NCBI GenBank assembly: GCA_964629475.1
Contig: CAZVQW010000016.1
Span: 6,424 to 70,423 of the forward strand
Direction of reading: 5' to 3'
Length of the DNA stretch: 64,000 nt
Origin: SMWD01 sp964629475
Lineage (GTDB): Bacteria; Pseudomonadota; Gammaproteobacteria; Steroidobacterales; GCA-2729495
Part shown: positions 56,753 to 64,000 of the stretch, one piece after another
Layout: each line of letters opens with the position of its first letter
How positions within the stretch are numbered: the first letter of the stretch is position 1
Made by a program: the position numbers and the translations under genes
The notes under the pieces: generated by a model
What the model saw: only the letters and a program-made list of their open reading frames with translations
The model's database searches: none
What the model was told of the DNA's origin: nothing

Positions 56753-56772
56753 AAAACAGTTCTGACTGTTTT
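56753..56772. promoter_or_regulatory. Candidate operator, copy 3 of 3 (AAACAG-N3-TGA-YTGTTTT)
   Basis: AAAACAG-TTCTGA-CTGTTTT is a perfect 7-bp inverted repeat around a 6-bp centre, flanked by more A and T so that the symmetric tracts extend to nine bases. It lies between the Rieske ferredoxin (minus) and the ABM gene (plus), 58 bp from the ferredoxin start. It matches the sites at 1993 and 8998. Confidence 0.55.
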
Positions 56773-56813
56773 TTGCTGCCGGGTCAATATCGGTGAAAAG
56801 AGGGGAAGAGTTT

Positions 56814-57113
56814 GTGGCTGCGATATCGTTTTTAGCCCGCATGACCGTTAAGCCTGGCCGTGAGGAAGAATTCCTGCGGCTCGCCCGGACCCTGGAGGAG
56901 AACGTCGGCGCCAACGAACCGGATACACTTTATTATCGTTTCTTCCGTCTGCGTGAAGCTCGGCAGTATGCTGTCATGGAGTCCTTTGCCGATGAGGCGG
57001 CAGAGGAACTGCACATGAATTCGGCCTACCTGGCGGAGACTGCTCCACCGTTGCTGGATTGCCTCGAAGGCGATCCGCCTTACGTTCGCGAGTATTTGGA
57101 TCCCATCGAATAG
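56814..57113 (+). CDS. ABM (antibiotic biosynthesis monooxygenase)-fold small protein
   Basis: 99 residues from GTG 56814, with GGGGAAGAG upstream (an in-frame GTG at 56793 lacks spacing). The ferredoxin-like ABM fold is indicated by FLARMTVKPGREEEFLRLARTLEENVGANEPDTLYYRFFRL and YAVMESFADEAAEELHMNSAYL. Members are cofactor-free monooxygenases (ActVA-Orf6 type), heme-degrading enzymes or dimeric accessory proteins. Followed 23 bp later by a CoA ligase. A second ABM gene is at 58839. Reaction unknown. Confidence 0.83.
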   Translation: MAAISFLARMTVKPGREEEFLRLARTLEENVGANEPDTLYYRFFRLREARQYAVMESFADEAAEELHMNSAYLAETAPPLLDCLEGDPPYVREYLDPIE

Positions 57114-57136
57114 CATCTCTCGGAGAAGATTTGCCC

Positions 57137-58801
57137 GTGACTCTGCCTGCGTTTGAGCATCCAATCCTTGCCACGACCCTGGGAGATCTCCTGCTGCATG
57201 CGGCGCATGAATACCCCGAGACTGACGCTATAGTTTTTCCCGATGGCCGCCAAAGCTATGGAGAATTGGCCGAACGTGCGTATCAACGAGCACGAGGCCT
57301 CCAGGCACTGGGGGTCGGGCCGGGGGATCACGTCGGCTTGTTACTGCCAACCTGTTTTGATTTTCCGGAATTCCTGTTCGGCATCGCCCTGTGCGGAGCT
57401 GTGGCCGTTCCAATCAATGCCCGCTTTCGCGCGGGTGAATTGCAATACGTGATTCACAATGCAGACCTGGTCACGGTAGTTACTACGGAGGAAATTGCCG
57501 AGCATGTTAATTTTGTCGAGCGGCTCAGCGAGGCTTTTCCCGAACTCGTCGATACCCGTGATCCGCTGAACCTGGATTTGAAAAAAGCACCCCGTCTTCG
57601 GAACATGGTGTTGCTGGGGTCGTCCCGGCCCCCGGGTTTCGTCACGGAATCGGGTTTTGACGATCAGGCGAATAGTATTTCCATTAAGAAGGTACAGACG
57701 ACTCGCATGCGCACCCGTGTTCGGGATCCGGCGTTGATGCTTTATACGTCGGGTACCACGGCTAACCCGAAGGGTTGCCCTTTGAGTCACGAGGCCATCG
57801 TACGAAACAGTATTGCGCTTGGCCGGTACCGCTATGAGTTACGGCAGGAAGACCGGTTCTGGTCACCACTGCCCATGTTTCATATCGCTGCAATGCTACC
57901 CATGGTGGCTATCTTCGATGTCGGTGGCGCCTATCTCACCATGAATTATTTTGATGCCGGCGTCGCCCTGAAGATGCTCGAGGCAGAGCGGGCGACCGCT
58001 ACCTATCCCTGCTTCGTTACGATCATGTCGGATCTGATTCATCATCCGGATTTTCCGAATACCGATCTTCATCGTGTCAGGTTGATGAACAGTAATTTTG
58101 CGGTCCAGCCGCCGGGTATTCAGGACGCCATGCTGGAGGCGATGCCGGACACCATCTATGTCGGTACCTATGGTATGACGGAAACCGGGGGCACCGTTTG
58201 CACCAGCGAACTGACCGACAGCCTGGAGGCCCGCTGTACGCGACTGGGCAAGCCACTGCCCGGGCTGGAGGTGAAGATTGTGTCTCCCGAGACCGGCGCA
58301 GAATTGCCCACAGGCGAACGTGGCGAGATTTTGGTTCGTGGATACTGCCTGTTTGATGGCTACTATAAGGATCCGGAGAATACCGCAGAAGCGATGGAAA
58401 CAGATGGGTTTTTCCACACCGGTGATATGGGCTCGTTCGATGATGCGGGCCAGATCATGTTTCACGGGCGTATCAAGGATATGCTCAAGGTGGGTGGCGA
58501 AAACGTGGCGTCGGCAGAGATTGAATCTTTCCTGGCTGAGCACCGGGCCGTGAAGCTGGCCCAGATTGTTGGCGTTCCGGACGCGCGGTTGCAGGAGGTG
58601 CCGGCTGCATTCGTAGAACTGGAAGAAGGTGAGGACGCATCTGAACAGGAACTGATCGATTTCTGCCGGGGCGACATCGCGTCCTTCAAAGTGCCCCGAT
58701 ATGTGCGTTTTGTCACCGAATGGCCCATGTCCACGAGCAAGATTCAGAAGTTTCGCCTGCGGGACCAGCTTCTTCAGGAACTGGATCTGACAGAAACATA
58801 G
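57137..58801 (+). CDS. Acyl-CoA synthetase (AMP-forming ligase)
   Basis: 554 residues from GTG 57137, which has GGAGAAG 8 bp upstream; the TTG at 57131 is too close, and the longer frame from 57059 overlaps the ABM gene. Motifs: LMLYTSGTTANPKGCPLSHEA, TYGMTETGG, TGDMGSFDDAGQIMFHGRIKDM, and the adenylation lysine in WPMSTSKIQKFRL. Paralogue of the ligase at 31109 over its whole length. Activates a carboxylic acid for the local pathway, flanked by ABM genes and an NTF2-like gene. Confidence 0.93.
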   Translation: MTLPAFEHPILATTLGDLLLHAAHEYPETDAIVFPDGRQSYGELAERAYQRARGLQALGVGPGDHVGLLLPTCFDFPEFLFGIALCGAVAVPINARFRAGELQYVIHNADLVTVVTTEEIAEHVNFVERLSEAFPELVDTRDPLNLDLKKAPRLRNMVLLGSSRPPGFVTESGFDDQANSISIKKVQTTRMRTRVRDPALMLYTSGTTANPKGCPLSHEAIVRNSIALGRYRYELRQEDRFWSPLPMFHIAAMLPMVAIFDVGGAYLTMNYFDAGVALKMLEAERATATYPCFVTIMSDLIHHPDFPNTDLHRVRLMNSNFAVQPPGIQDAMLEAMPDTIYVGTYGMTETGGTVCTSELTDSLEARCTRLGKPLPGLEVKIVSPETGAELPTGERGEILVRGYCLFDGYYKDPENTAEAMETDGFFHTGDMGSFDDAGQIMFHGRIKDMLKVGGENVASAEIESFLAEHRAVKLAQIVGVPDARLQEVPAAFVELEEGEDASEQELIDFCRGDIASFKVPRYVRFVTEWPMSTSKIQKFRLRDQLLQELDLTET

Positions 58802-58838
58802 ATTCAATTGACCCAATCGGTATCAGGAGGCTGTAATC

Positions 58839-59132
58839 GTGCAGACAGCATTCATCGCGACACTTATCGTTAAGCCAGATAAATTGGCGGAGTTCGAGCA
58901 GCTGCAGACAAAGCTGTCGGTCATTACGCATGATAGCGAGCCCGGAACACTGGTATATGACTTCATCAGGCATCGCGATCAACCCAATACTTATGTCGTC
59001 TACGCACGATTCCGTGACGACGCTGCATTCCAGGCGCATCAGGAATCACCGTCCCACGACGAACTCGTACCGCCGATCCTGGCGGCCCTGGCCGAGGACA
59101 TGGATCTGCAATTCTACGAATTGGTTGAGTAA
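58839..59132 (+). CDS. ABM-fold small protein
   Basis: 97 residues from GTG 58839, with AGGAGG 7 bp upstream. ABM pattern: ATLIVKPDKLAEFEQLQTKLSVITHDSEPGTLVYDFIRH, then YVVYARFRDDAAFQAHQESP. Only moderately similar to the ABM protein at 56814. Cofactor-independent oxygenase or structural partner; no catalytic residues assigned. Lies between the CoA ligase (37 bp) and the NTF2-like gene (46 bp) in one apparent operon. Confidence 0.83.
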   Translation: MQTAFIATLIVKPDKLAEFEQLQTKLSVITHDSEPGTLVYDFIRHRDQPNTYVVYARFRDDAAFQAHQESPSHDELVPPILAALAEDMDLQFYELVE

Positions 59133-59178
59133 GGCCAGAAAATTCAGGACCAGAAAAGAAGGGAAATGGTAAGCGTTT

Positions 59179-59619
59179 ATGACTGACGCTCACGATGCAA
59201 TCCGGCGTCTTATGAACGCGTACTGTTACCGTCTCGACACCGGTGATCTTGACGGTTTTGCCGAACTGTTCCAACACGCGACGTGGCGAATCAGGGGTGA
59301 TCCCGGGGGTGGCGACACCGGTGCCGTGGCCGTGCGCAAGACCTTGCAGCAGATCATTCTTTATGATGGCAAGCCCAACACCAAGCATGTGATGAGCAAC
59401 GTTCAGATCGACATTGACGAATCTTCGCTCCGGGCCGAAGCTCAGTGTTACATCACCGTGTTTCAAGCCGTGCCGCCCGTCTTCCCTCTCCAGCCGATAT
59501 TCAGCGGCCACTACCACGACAGCTTTGTGCAAATTGGCGGAGCCTGGCGTTTCGATGAGCGCGAGATTTCACCCGACCTCGTGGGCGATCTCAGCCGTCA
59601 CCGATCCGACATGGCCTGA
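59179..59619 (+). CDS. NTF2-like (SnoaL-like) protein
   Basis: 146 residues. AIRRLMNAYCYRLDTGDLDGFAELFQHATW at the start and the SFVQIGGAWRFDEREI end are typical of the SnoaL-like NTF2 fold, as is the KHVMSNVQIDIDESSLRAEAQCYI central strand. Possibly a dehydratase, isomerase or hydrolase without cofactor. Last gene of the ABM-ligase-ABM-NTF2 operon and convergent with the quinoprotein at 59642. Third NTF2-like protein in the window. Confidence 0.85.
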   Translation: MTDAHDAIRRLMNAYCYRLDTGDLDGFAELFQHATWRIRGDPGGGDTGAVAVRKTLQQIILYDGKPNTKHVMSNVQIDIDESSLRAEAQCYITVFQAVPPVFPLQPIFSGHYHDSFVQIGGAWRFDEREISPDLVGDLSRHRSDMA

Positions 59620-59641
59620 CGCTTACGTACCTGTTCTGAAG

Positions 59642-61525
59642 TTATTGCGACGCAGGCCCGAAGGCCAGCAGCACATTGCCGGGCATGTGCATGTAAATGC
59701 CGTAGCCGGAATTGACGTATAGCATGCCATCGGCCACGGCAGGTCCACCGCCGCTCATGGAACCACCCTGACCGGTTTCTCCCGATACGGTCTCGAAAGT
59801 CCGCAGCGTATCGAATTCCCACAGGACCGATCCGTCTGCAGCGGCGTAAATGCGCAGTCGCCCGTCCATATGGCCGGCAATGACCGCTCCGGGTATAGCC
59901 GTCACGGCTGCAGAAATACCCGGGTCGCAGAAGGAATTTGCGGACGGGCAGACATTGTCTGCCGGTTGCGCCCAGCGTTCCTCGCCGGTCGCCGGGTCCA
60001 GCGCGAATAGCCCCGGGCGTGGAGGAGTTTTGAATTTATAACGGGTCACGTCTTCCGGGTAGATCATGTCGTTAATGGGCACGTATAACCGTTGACCATC
60101 CGCGGCCATGCCGAAATGCACACCACCCTGGACACCACCCCGGCCCACTGTCGTTTGCCATCGCGTGGTCCCGGAATCGGGGTCGATACCCACGACATTT
60201 CCGGACTTCTGGCCGGCCAGTACCAGTTCGCTGCCGTCCGCAAGCGTTACGAGGACCATTCCCGCCGCGAAGTCAAAATCCGGACCATTCTCCTCGGGGC
60301 AGTTCGCCGGGTTGTCCGTATAGTCGGACAGACACGCTACGTTCCAGGCATCACCTGCGGTGGCCTGGTTCACCCAGAGGATGTCACCGTTTTTCATGTC
60401 GAAAGCGATTACGGCATCGCTGGTTGAACCGGCGGGCGACGAATAGTTCTCGCCCGTGCCGGCATAGAGGCGTCCGCGTTTCCGGTCGATCAGTGGACTG
60501 TTCCAGATGGGTGCGCCGGACGGCGCCAGGATCCGGGTGCCGGCACTAGTCGTTCCAGCTTCCTCCGGTTTCTTATCGATCGTATAGGTTTTCCAGATGA
60601 TCTTCCCGGTGCCGCTGTCAACGGCGACCATCGAGCCCCGAAAAGTGCAGCAAGCATAAGCGGGGTCTGTCGTGACCACTACCTCCAGTGAGGATACCGG
60701 AACGAAAAGCCTGTCATCTACCAGGACCGGTGCACCGGTAATGGTTGCGTTGGGGTGTTCGTCTACCCTGGTCATCCAGAGTAATTCGCCGGAGCGGGCG
60801 TCTATGGCATAGGCACGGGCCAGAATGTCGCCGAAGTAGGCTCGGGGGGCGGCATTTTGGTCACCCGCTTGCCAGTTTGAGACGATAATCGGTGTGCGTA
60901 CTTCGGCGGAGGCACGATAGGTCCAGCGTATGCAACCACGCCTGGCATCCAGCGCATAGACCGTTCCGCTCTGGCTGCCGACGAAAACCGTGCCACCGGC
61001 CACCGTTGGTTGGGAGCGCGCCTGTATCGCATTGGGATAGGCAAAGCTCCACTTCAGTTCCAGATCGTCGGCATTGTCAGCGGTGAGGCCACCGGTGGCG
61101 GCCGGCTGAAACCGGGAATTGGCGAAGTCTATGCCCCAATTGAGCTGTCGGGGAGGCTGATCCAGATCGATAGTGGTCAGTTCGCAAGTGGGCGGTGGGT
61201 GCACAATAGTCTGGGAGTCCAGGGACCGGCCGGCCAGGTACTCGGCAACATCCTTTTTCTGTTTTTCGTTCAGGGCTGCCGCCTGGGTGGCCATGATGCC
61301 GTCGAGGGAGTTGAGGATTGCGTCCGGCGCCATCATGGCCAGGAACATCTTGTGGGGTGCTTTATAGACTGCGCCGTTGTGACAGTCGCCGCAGTACTCG
61401 TAGTAAACGGCTTCCCCTGCGGGGGTAACCTCAGCATTGTTTTCCACGAGCGGGGCCGGTTCCTGGCTGCAGCCCGCGGTGAGCATGATCGTGGTGAGCA
61501 TGCCGGACAAACCGGAGCGCATCAT
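59642..61525 (-). CDS. PQQ-dependent quinoprotein (PVA-dehydrogenase-like) lipoprotein with N-terminal cytochrome c domain
   Basis: 627 residues. A lipobox LTAGC puts the lipidated cysteine at C19. The heme-c site YCGDCH has C45, C48 and H49. Propeller repeats follow, for example VYALDARRGCIRWTY, VDSGTGKIIWK, VGIDPDSGTTRWQTTVG and FALDPATGEERWAQ. Vicinal cysteines in AYACCTFRG may form the PQQ-proximal disulfide. Resembles polyvinyl-alcohol-dehydrogenase-type quinohemoproteins. It oxidises an alcohol at the periplasmic face of a membrane. Different from the Sec-secreted quinoprotein at 54208. Adjacent SDR and TetR genes suggest specific regulation. Confidence 0.9.
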   Translation of the reverse strand: MMRSGLSGMLTTIMLTAGCSQEPAPLVENNAEVTPAGEAVYYEYCGDCHNGAVYKAPHKMFLAMMAPDAILNSLDGIMATQAAALNEKQKKDVAEYLAGRSLDSQTIVHPPPTCELTTIDLDQPPRQLNWGIDFANSRFQPAATGGLTADNADDLELKWSFAYPNAIQARSQPTVAGGTVFVGSQSGTVYALDARRGCIRWTYRASAEVRTPIIVSNWQAGDQNAAPRAYFGDILARAYAIDARSGELLWMTRVDEHPNATITGAPVLVDDRLFVPVSSLEVVVTTDPAYACCTFRGSMVAVDSGTGKIIWKTYTIDKKPEEAGTTSAGTRILAPSGAPIWNSPLIDRKRGRLYAGTGENYSSPAGSTSDAVIAFDMKNGDILWVNQATAGDAWNVACLSDYTDNPANCPEENGPDFDFAAGMVLVTLADGSELVLAGQKSGNVVGIDPDSGTTRWQTTVGRGGVQGGVHFGMAADGQRLYVPINDMIYPEDVTRYKFKTPPRPGLFALDPATGEERWAQPADNVCPSANSFCDPGISAAVTAIPGAVIAGHMDGRLRIYAAADGSVLWEFDTLRTFETVSGETGQGGSMSGGGPAVADGMLYVNSGYGIYMHMPGNVLLAFGPASQ

Positions 61526-61604
61526 TTCAGATACCTGTGCTGCGCCATTCGCGAAGTGCGTTCATCAACATTCATCAGAGTCTTTTTCGGTCAGGCTGTC
61601 GGCG

Positions 61605-62357
61605 TTACTGAATACTCAAGGTGTTATCGATGATGATTTCTGTGCCGTTGACGAAACGCGATTCGTCGGAGGTGAGAAACAACACGACGTTGGCCACGTC
61701 TTCCGGCCGGCCCAGGCCGACCGGGCTGAGGGCGGTCTTGTCTTTCAGGTTCAGATCCGAAGCAGTCTTGTCGATCATGGGTGTATCGATGGCGCCCGGG
61801 TGAATGCTGTTGACGCGTATGTTGTAACTGTTCATCTGGCAATGTACGGCGATTGCTTTGGTCATTGCCCGCACCGCGCCTTTGGCGGCGCTGTAGGCGA
61901 AGTAGACGGGAAAGCCCAAGTGGGAGGCGATGGATGACATGTTGATGATGGAGCCGCCGCCGGAGTCCTGCATCAAGGGCAGCGCATGTTTACAGCCCAG
62001 GAAAACGCCATCGCTCATGATTCCGTTTTGGCGGTGAAAACTTTCCAGGGAGCACTGCTCAATGGTCTCTACGACTGCAACGCCGGCGTTGTTCACGAGC
62101 GTATTGAGTCGTCCGTGTTGGTCCTTCACGGCAGCAATCACGGCTTGCCACTGGGCTTCATCGCTGACGTCGTGATGCAGGAATGTTGCATGACCGCCGG
62201 CGGTGCGGATAGACTCCGCGACCGATTCACCCGCGTCGTCGTTGATGTCGGTCAGTACGACCCGGGCACCTTCCCGGGCCAGAATTTCAGCATCTGCGCG
62301 ACCGAGCCCGGAGGCGCCGCCGGTAATTAACGCTACTTTGCCTTCTACCCTGCCCAT
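61605..62357 (-). CDS. Short-chain dehydrogenase/reductase (hydroxysteroid-dehydrogenase-like)
   Basis: 250 residues. TGGASGLG motif at residues 13-20, D38 and the acidic VVLTDIND after beta-2 (NAD preference), VNNAG, catalytic S and Y/K in MSSIASHLGFPVYFAYSAAKGAV. The overall pattern resembles 3-alpha/20-beta-hydroxysteroid dehydrogenases. AAAGGAG precedes the start. 79 bp upstream of the quinoprotein on the same strand, so possibly co-transcribed, with the two oxidising alcohols in different compartments. Divergent from the TetR at 62485. Confidence 0.9.
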   Translation of the reverse strand: MGRVEGKVALITGGASGLGRADAEILAREGARVVLTDINDDAGESVAESIRTAGGHATFLHHDVSDEAQWQAVIAAVKDQHGRLNTLVNNAGVAVVETIEQCSLESFHRQNGIMSDGVFLGCKHALPLMQDSGGGSIINMSSIASHLGFPVYFAYSAAKGAVRAMTKAIAVHCQMNSYNIRVNSIHPGAIDTPMIDKTASDLNLKDKTALSPVGLGRPEDVANVVLFLTSDESRFVNGTEIIIDNTLSIQ

Positions 62358-62435
62358 TACCTGTCTCCTTTGATGACCGATAGCGGAGTCTAATTAGTCA
62401 GGTCATCCGGTTTCAATCATCTTTGACTTTTTTAC

Positions 62436-62454
62436 GGACAGCGACCATGCTACA
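62436..62454. promoter_or_regulatory. Candidate operator shared with 31020-31038
   Basis: GGACAGCGACCATGCTACA lies 31 bp upstream of the TetR start, in the divergent region with the SDR. It matches 17 of 19 bases of the element upstream of the NTF2-like gene at 30292. The position suits autoregulation by the TetR protein. A CTAATTAG palindrome near 62390 is also present. Confidence 0.4.
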
Positions 62455-62484
62455 GCACTTCGATGAACTTGGGCAGGGTGTCCC

Positions 62485-63123
62485 ATGAGTGACGAAGAGC
62501 AGCCCGACGATCAACATATTAGCTGGCAGGCGCAGAAGAGTGCAGCCACCCGTAAGTTGATCATTGAGGCCGCGATTGGGTGTTTCGTCGACCTCGGTTA
62601 CGGGCGCACGACCACCATGCGTATCGCCCAGGCGGCAGGGTTATCCCGTGGCGCCATGTTGCATCACTTTCCGTCCAAGATCGACATCGTCAAGGCCGCT
62701 GTGGATGAACTTCACGCCAAGCGGCTCAAGGCATTCCGCACGTCAGTCATGCAAGCGCCTCCCGCGGGTAAGGGTCGGGTCCACGTGGCGGTGCAGGCTT
62801 ACTGGCAGCACGTGCGTCACCCTACCTTCGTCGCTTTTTTCGAGCTTTCGGTGGCGGCCCGCACGGATCCAGAACTGGAGGCGATTCTTAAGCCGGCGCA
62901 GGCGGCTTTTGATGAGGAGTGGTATCGCACCGCTGCCGAGGCATTTCCCGAGTGGCAGAGCGACACGGTGGCTTTTAATCTGGCTTTGGATTTGTCCCGG
63001 TACCTGCTGGAAGGTATGGCGGTCAGTTTTCTGACTCACGAAGAAAGCGAGCGAGAGCAACACGTGCTGGATTATCTGGAAGAGCAGCTCAGGGCGCTGC
63101 GACCGGGGCCGACGCCACGGTGA
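62485..63123 (+). CDS. TetR-family transcriptional regulator
   Basis: 212 residues. Helix-turn-helix with TTTMRIAQAAGLSRGAMLHHFPSKIDIVKA near residues 40-70, followed by a helical ligand domain. Paralogue of the TetR at 32771 (shared GxSRGAMxHHFPS, HAKRLKAFR versus HEKRLAAFR, and DPELEAILKPAQ). Divergent from the SDR. Likely represses its own gene and the SDR/quinoprotein or ligase cassettes, with an acyl-CoA or alcohol-derived effector. Operator candidate at 62436. Confidence 0.93.
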   Translation: MSDEEQPDDQHISWQAQKSAATRKLIIEAAIGCFVDLGYGRTTTMRIAQAAGLSRGAMLHHFPSKIDIVKAAVDELHAKRLKAFRTSVMQAPPAGKGRVHVAVQAYWQHVRHPTFVAFFELSVAARTDPELEAILKPAQAAFDEEWYRTAAEAFPEWQSDTVAFNLALDLSRYLLEGMAVSFLTHEESEREQHVLDYLEEQLRALRPGPTPR

Positions 63124-63145
63124 CCTCACCGCGCCGTAGTTCCGC

Positions 63146-64000
63146 TCAGGTTTTCGATGCCTGGTAAATGCTCTCGATTGACGCATCAAGCATTGCGTCA
63201 AATTCAGCATCGCTCTGCTGTGCTTTCAGACCCTCCGACAGGGCACGCGAAAAACTCGCTACCATCCCATTGTTGCGATTCAGGCGCGCATTGGCTTCCT
63301 CACGGCTGTAGCCACCGGACAATGCCACGACCCGAACCACATTCGGATGTGCGATGGCGTTTTTGTAAAGATTGTCTTCTTCCGGCAGCGTCAGCTTTAG
63401 CATGACGAGTTGATCGGCGCCGAGCTGATTGAGTTCACTCATAATGGCGTTCTGCAAAAGGGTCTCGGCTGCCGCTTTGTCCGGGCAATGGATATCGATC
63501 TCCGGTTCAATGATCGGTACGAGGCCGGCGTCACAAATCTGGCGACCGATTTCAAACTGCTGGGCGGCAATTGCTTCAATGCCACTGGCCTGCGCCTGCT
63601 TGATGACGGAGCGCATTTTTGTACCGAAAATGCCTTTTGATCTGGCTTTTTCGAGCAATGCGTCAAGGTCCGGCATTGGTTTCATGAGTTGCACGCCGTC
63701 CTCTTCGTCGGCAAGGCCTTTGTCTACTTTTAATACCGGCACGACATTCTTTTCTTCCCAAAGATACTCAGCTGTCGGGCGGCCCTGAACCTCTCGATCC
63801 ATTGTGTTTTCAAACAAGATTGCCGCCAGGATTCTTTCTCCCGTGAAGCTCGGGCTGGTCATGATGCGTGTGCGCATTTCATGCACGACCGTAAACATCT
63901 CTTCATCGGTTGACCACGCGTCTTCCGTCACACCATATAATCCGAGTGCTTTAGGCGTGCTGCCGCCACTCTGATCCAGCGCGGCGATGAAGCCATCCTG
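63146..64000 (-). CDS. Class I fructose-bisphosphate aldolase, 5'-truncated by the window end
   Basis: The frame continues to the last base of the window; the visible 284 residues start QDGFIAALDQSGGSTPKALG, so only some 15 N-terminal residues are missing (family ~300). Markers are DREVQGRPTAEYLW, VPVLKVDKGL, PIIEPEIDIHCPDK and MLKLTLPEEDNLYK, the last probably containing the Schiff-base lysine. Cleaves fructose 1,6-bisphosphate in glycolysis/gluconeogenesis. It is the only central-metabolism gene here and may mark the edge of the catabolic cluster. Convergent with the TetR gene, 22 bp apart. Confidence 0.93.
   Translation of the reverse strand, partial: QDGFIAALDQSGGSTPKALGLYGVTEDAWSTDEEMFTVVHEMRTRIMTSPSFTGERILAAILFENTMDREVQGRPTAEYLWEEKNVVPVLKVDKGLADEEDGVQLMKPMPDLDALLEKARSKGIFGTKMRSVIKQAQASGIEAIAAQQFEIGRQICDAGLVPIIEPEIDIHCPDKAAAETLLQNAIMSELNQLGADQLVMLKLTLPEEDNLYKNAIAHPNVVRVVALSGGYSREEANARLNRNNGMVASFSRALSEGLKAQQSDAEFDAMLDASIESIYQASKT

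Noticed and set aside
1..64000. CRISPR array, tRNA, rRNA, insertion sequence or prophage
   Set aside because: No regularly spaced direct repeats, cloverleaf or rRNA-like sequence, transposase or phage structural gene was recognised by eye on either strand; a covariance-model or profile search was not possible.

Overview
The window looks like part of the chromosome of an aerobic Gram-negative bacterium, most likely a gammaproteobacterium or close relative. The evidence is two TonB-dependent receptors, Tat and Sec signal peptides, quinoproteins with cytochrome c domains, moderately high GC, and inverted repeats of the REP type that is usual in that group. I saw no rRNA, tRNA, CRISPR array, transposase or phage gene. 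Almost every gene belongs to catabolism of CoA-activated hydrophobic acids, probably alicyclic, terpenoid or steroid-like compounds. The actual substrates cannot be read from the sequence.

Layout. 1-8.9 kb: end of a crotonase gene, a Rieske ring-hydroxylating oxygenase, a TonB receptor, an SDR, and a minus-strand operon of an HMG-CoA-synthase-like/DUF35 fusion, a thiolase and a carboxymuconolactone-decarboxylase-family protein. 9-13 kb: three glutathione-transferase-like genes and an acyl-CoA dehydrogenase. 13-16.8 kb: amidohydrolase, SDR and an IpdAB-like CoA-transferase-fold pair, interspersed with inverted-repeat elements. 16.7-22.6 kb: an eight-gene minus-strand operon (crotonase, acyl-CoA dehydrogenase, SDR, TetR, two MaoC-type hydratase halves, a thiolase-fold protein without its nucleophilic cysteine, and DUF35). 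It reads as a side-chain-shortening module that ends in a retro-aldolase. 22.8-30.2 kb: a second TonB receptor, a flavin split-barrel protein, a CoA ligase, an exported KstD-like flavoprotein, and NTF2-like and SRPBCC proteins. 30.3-34.5 kb: NTF2-like, CoA ligase, TetR and a luciferase-like monooxygenase, all on the minus strand.

34.8-49.2 kb is the most unusual part: thirteen co-directional, mostly overlapping or tightly spaced genes. They encode a hydantoinase-A/B-type (acetone or acetophenone carboxylase-like) pair whose B subunit carries a C-terminal cysteine-rich domain, two related beta-rich proteins of unknown function, two tandem paralogues of an unrecognised ~390-residue family, a free-standing phosphohistidine swivel domain, a free-standing PEP-synthase C-terminal domain with no ATP-grasp domain, two luciferase-like monooxygenases, a hot-dog thioesterase and a second IpdAB-like pair. 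I propose a PEP-dependent activation/carboxylation pathway for a ketone-like substrate that is not, as far as I know, described.

49-64 kb: acyl-CoA dehydrogenase, FAD desaturase-like protein, a split MFE-2 (dehydrogenase plus hydratase 2), two PQQ quinoproteins with N-terminal heme c, a Rieske ferredoxin, ABM-domain proteins, another CoA ligase, SDR, TetR, and a class I fructose-bisphosphate aldolase that runs off the end.

Regulation. A 20-bp inverted-repeat motif (AAACAG-N3-TGA-YTGTTTT) occurs in three divergent promoter regions: Rieske oxygenase/TonB receptor, HMGCS fusion/GST, and Rieske ferredoxin/ABM. It probably marks one regulon and suggests the ferredoxin at 56.4 kb serves the oxygenase at 0.6 kb. 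A second shared element lies at 31.0 and 62.4 kb, in two cassettes that contain paralogous TetR, CoA ligase and NTF2-like genes.
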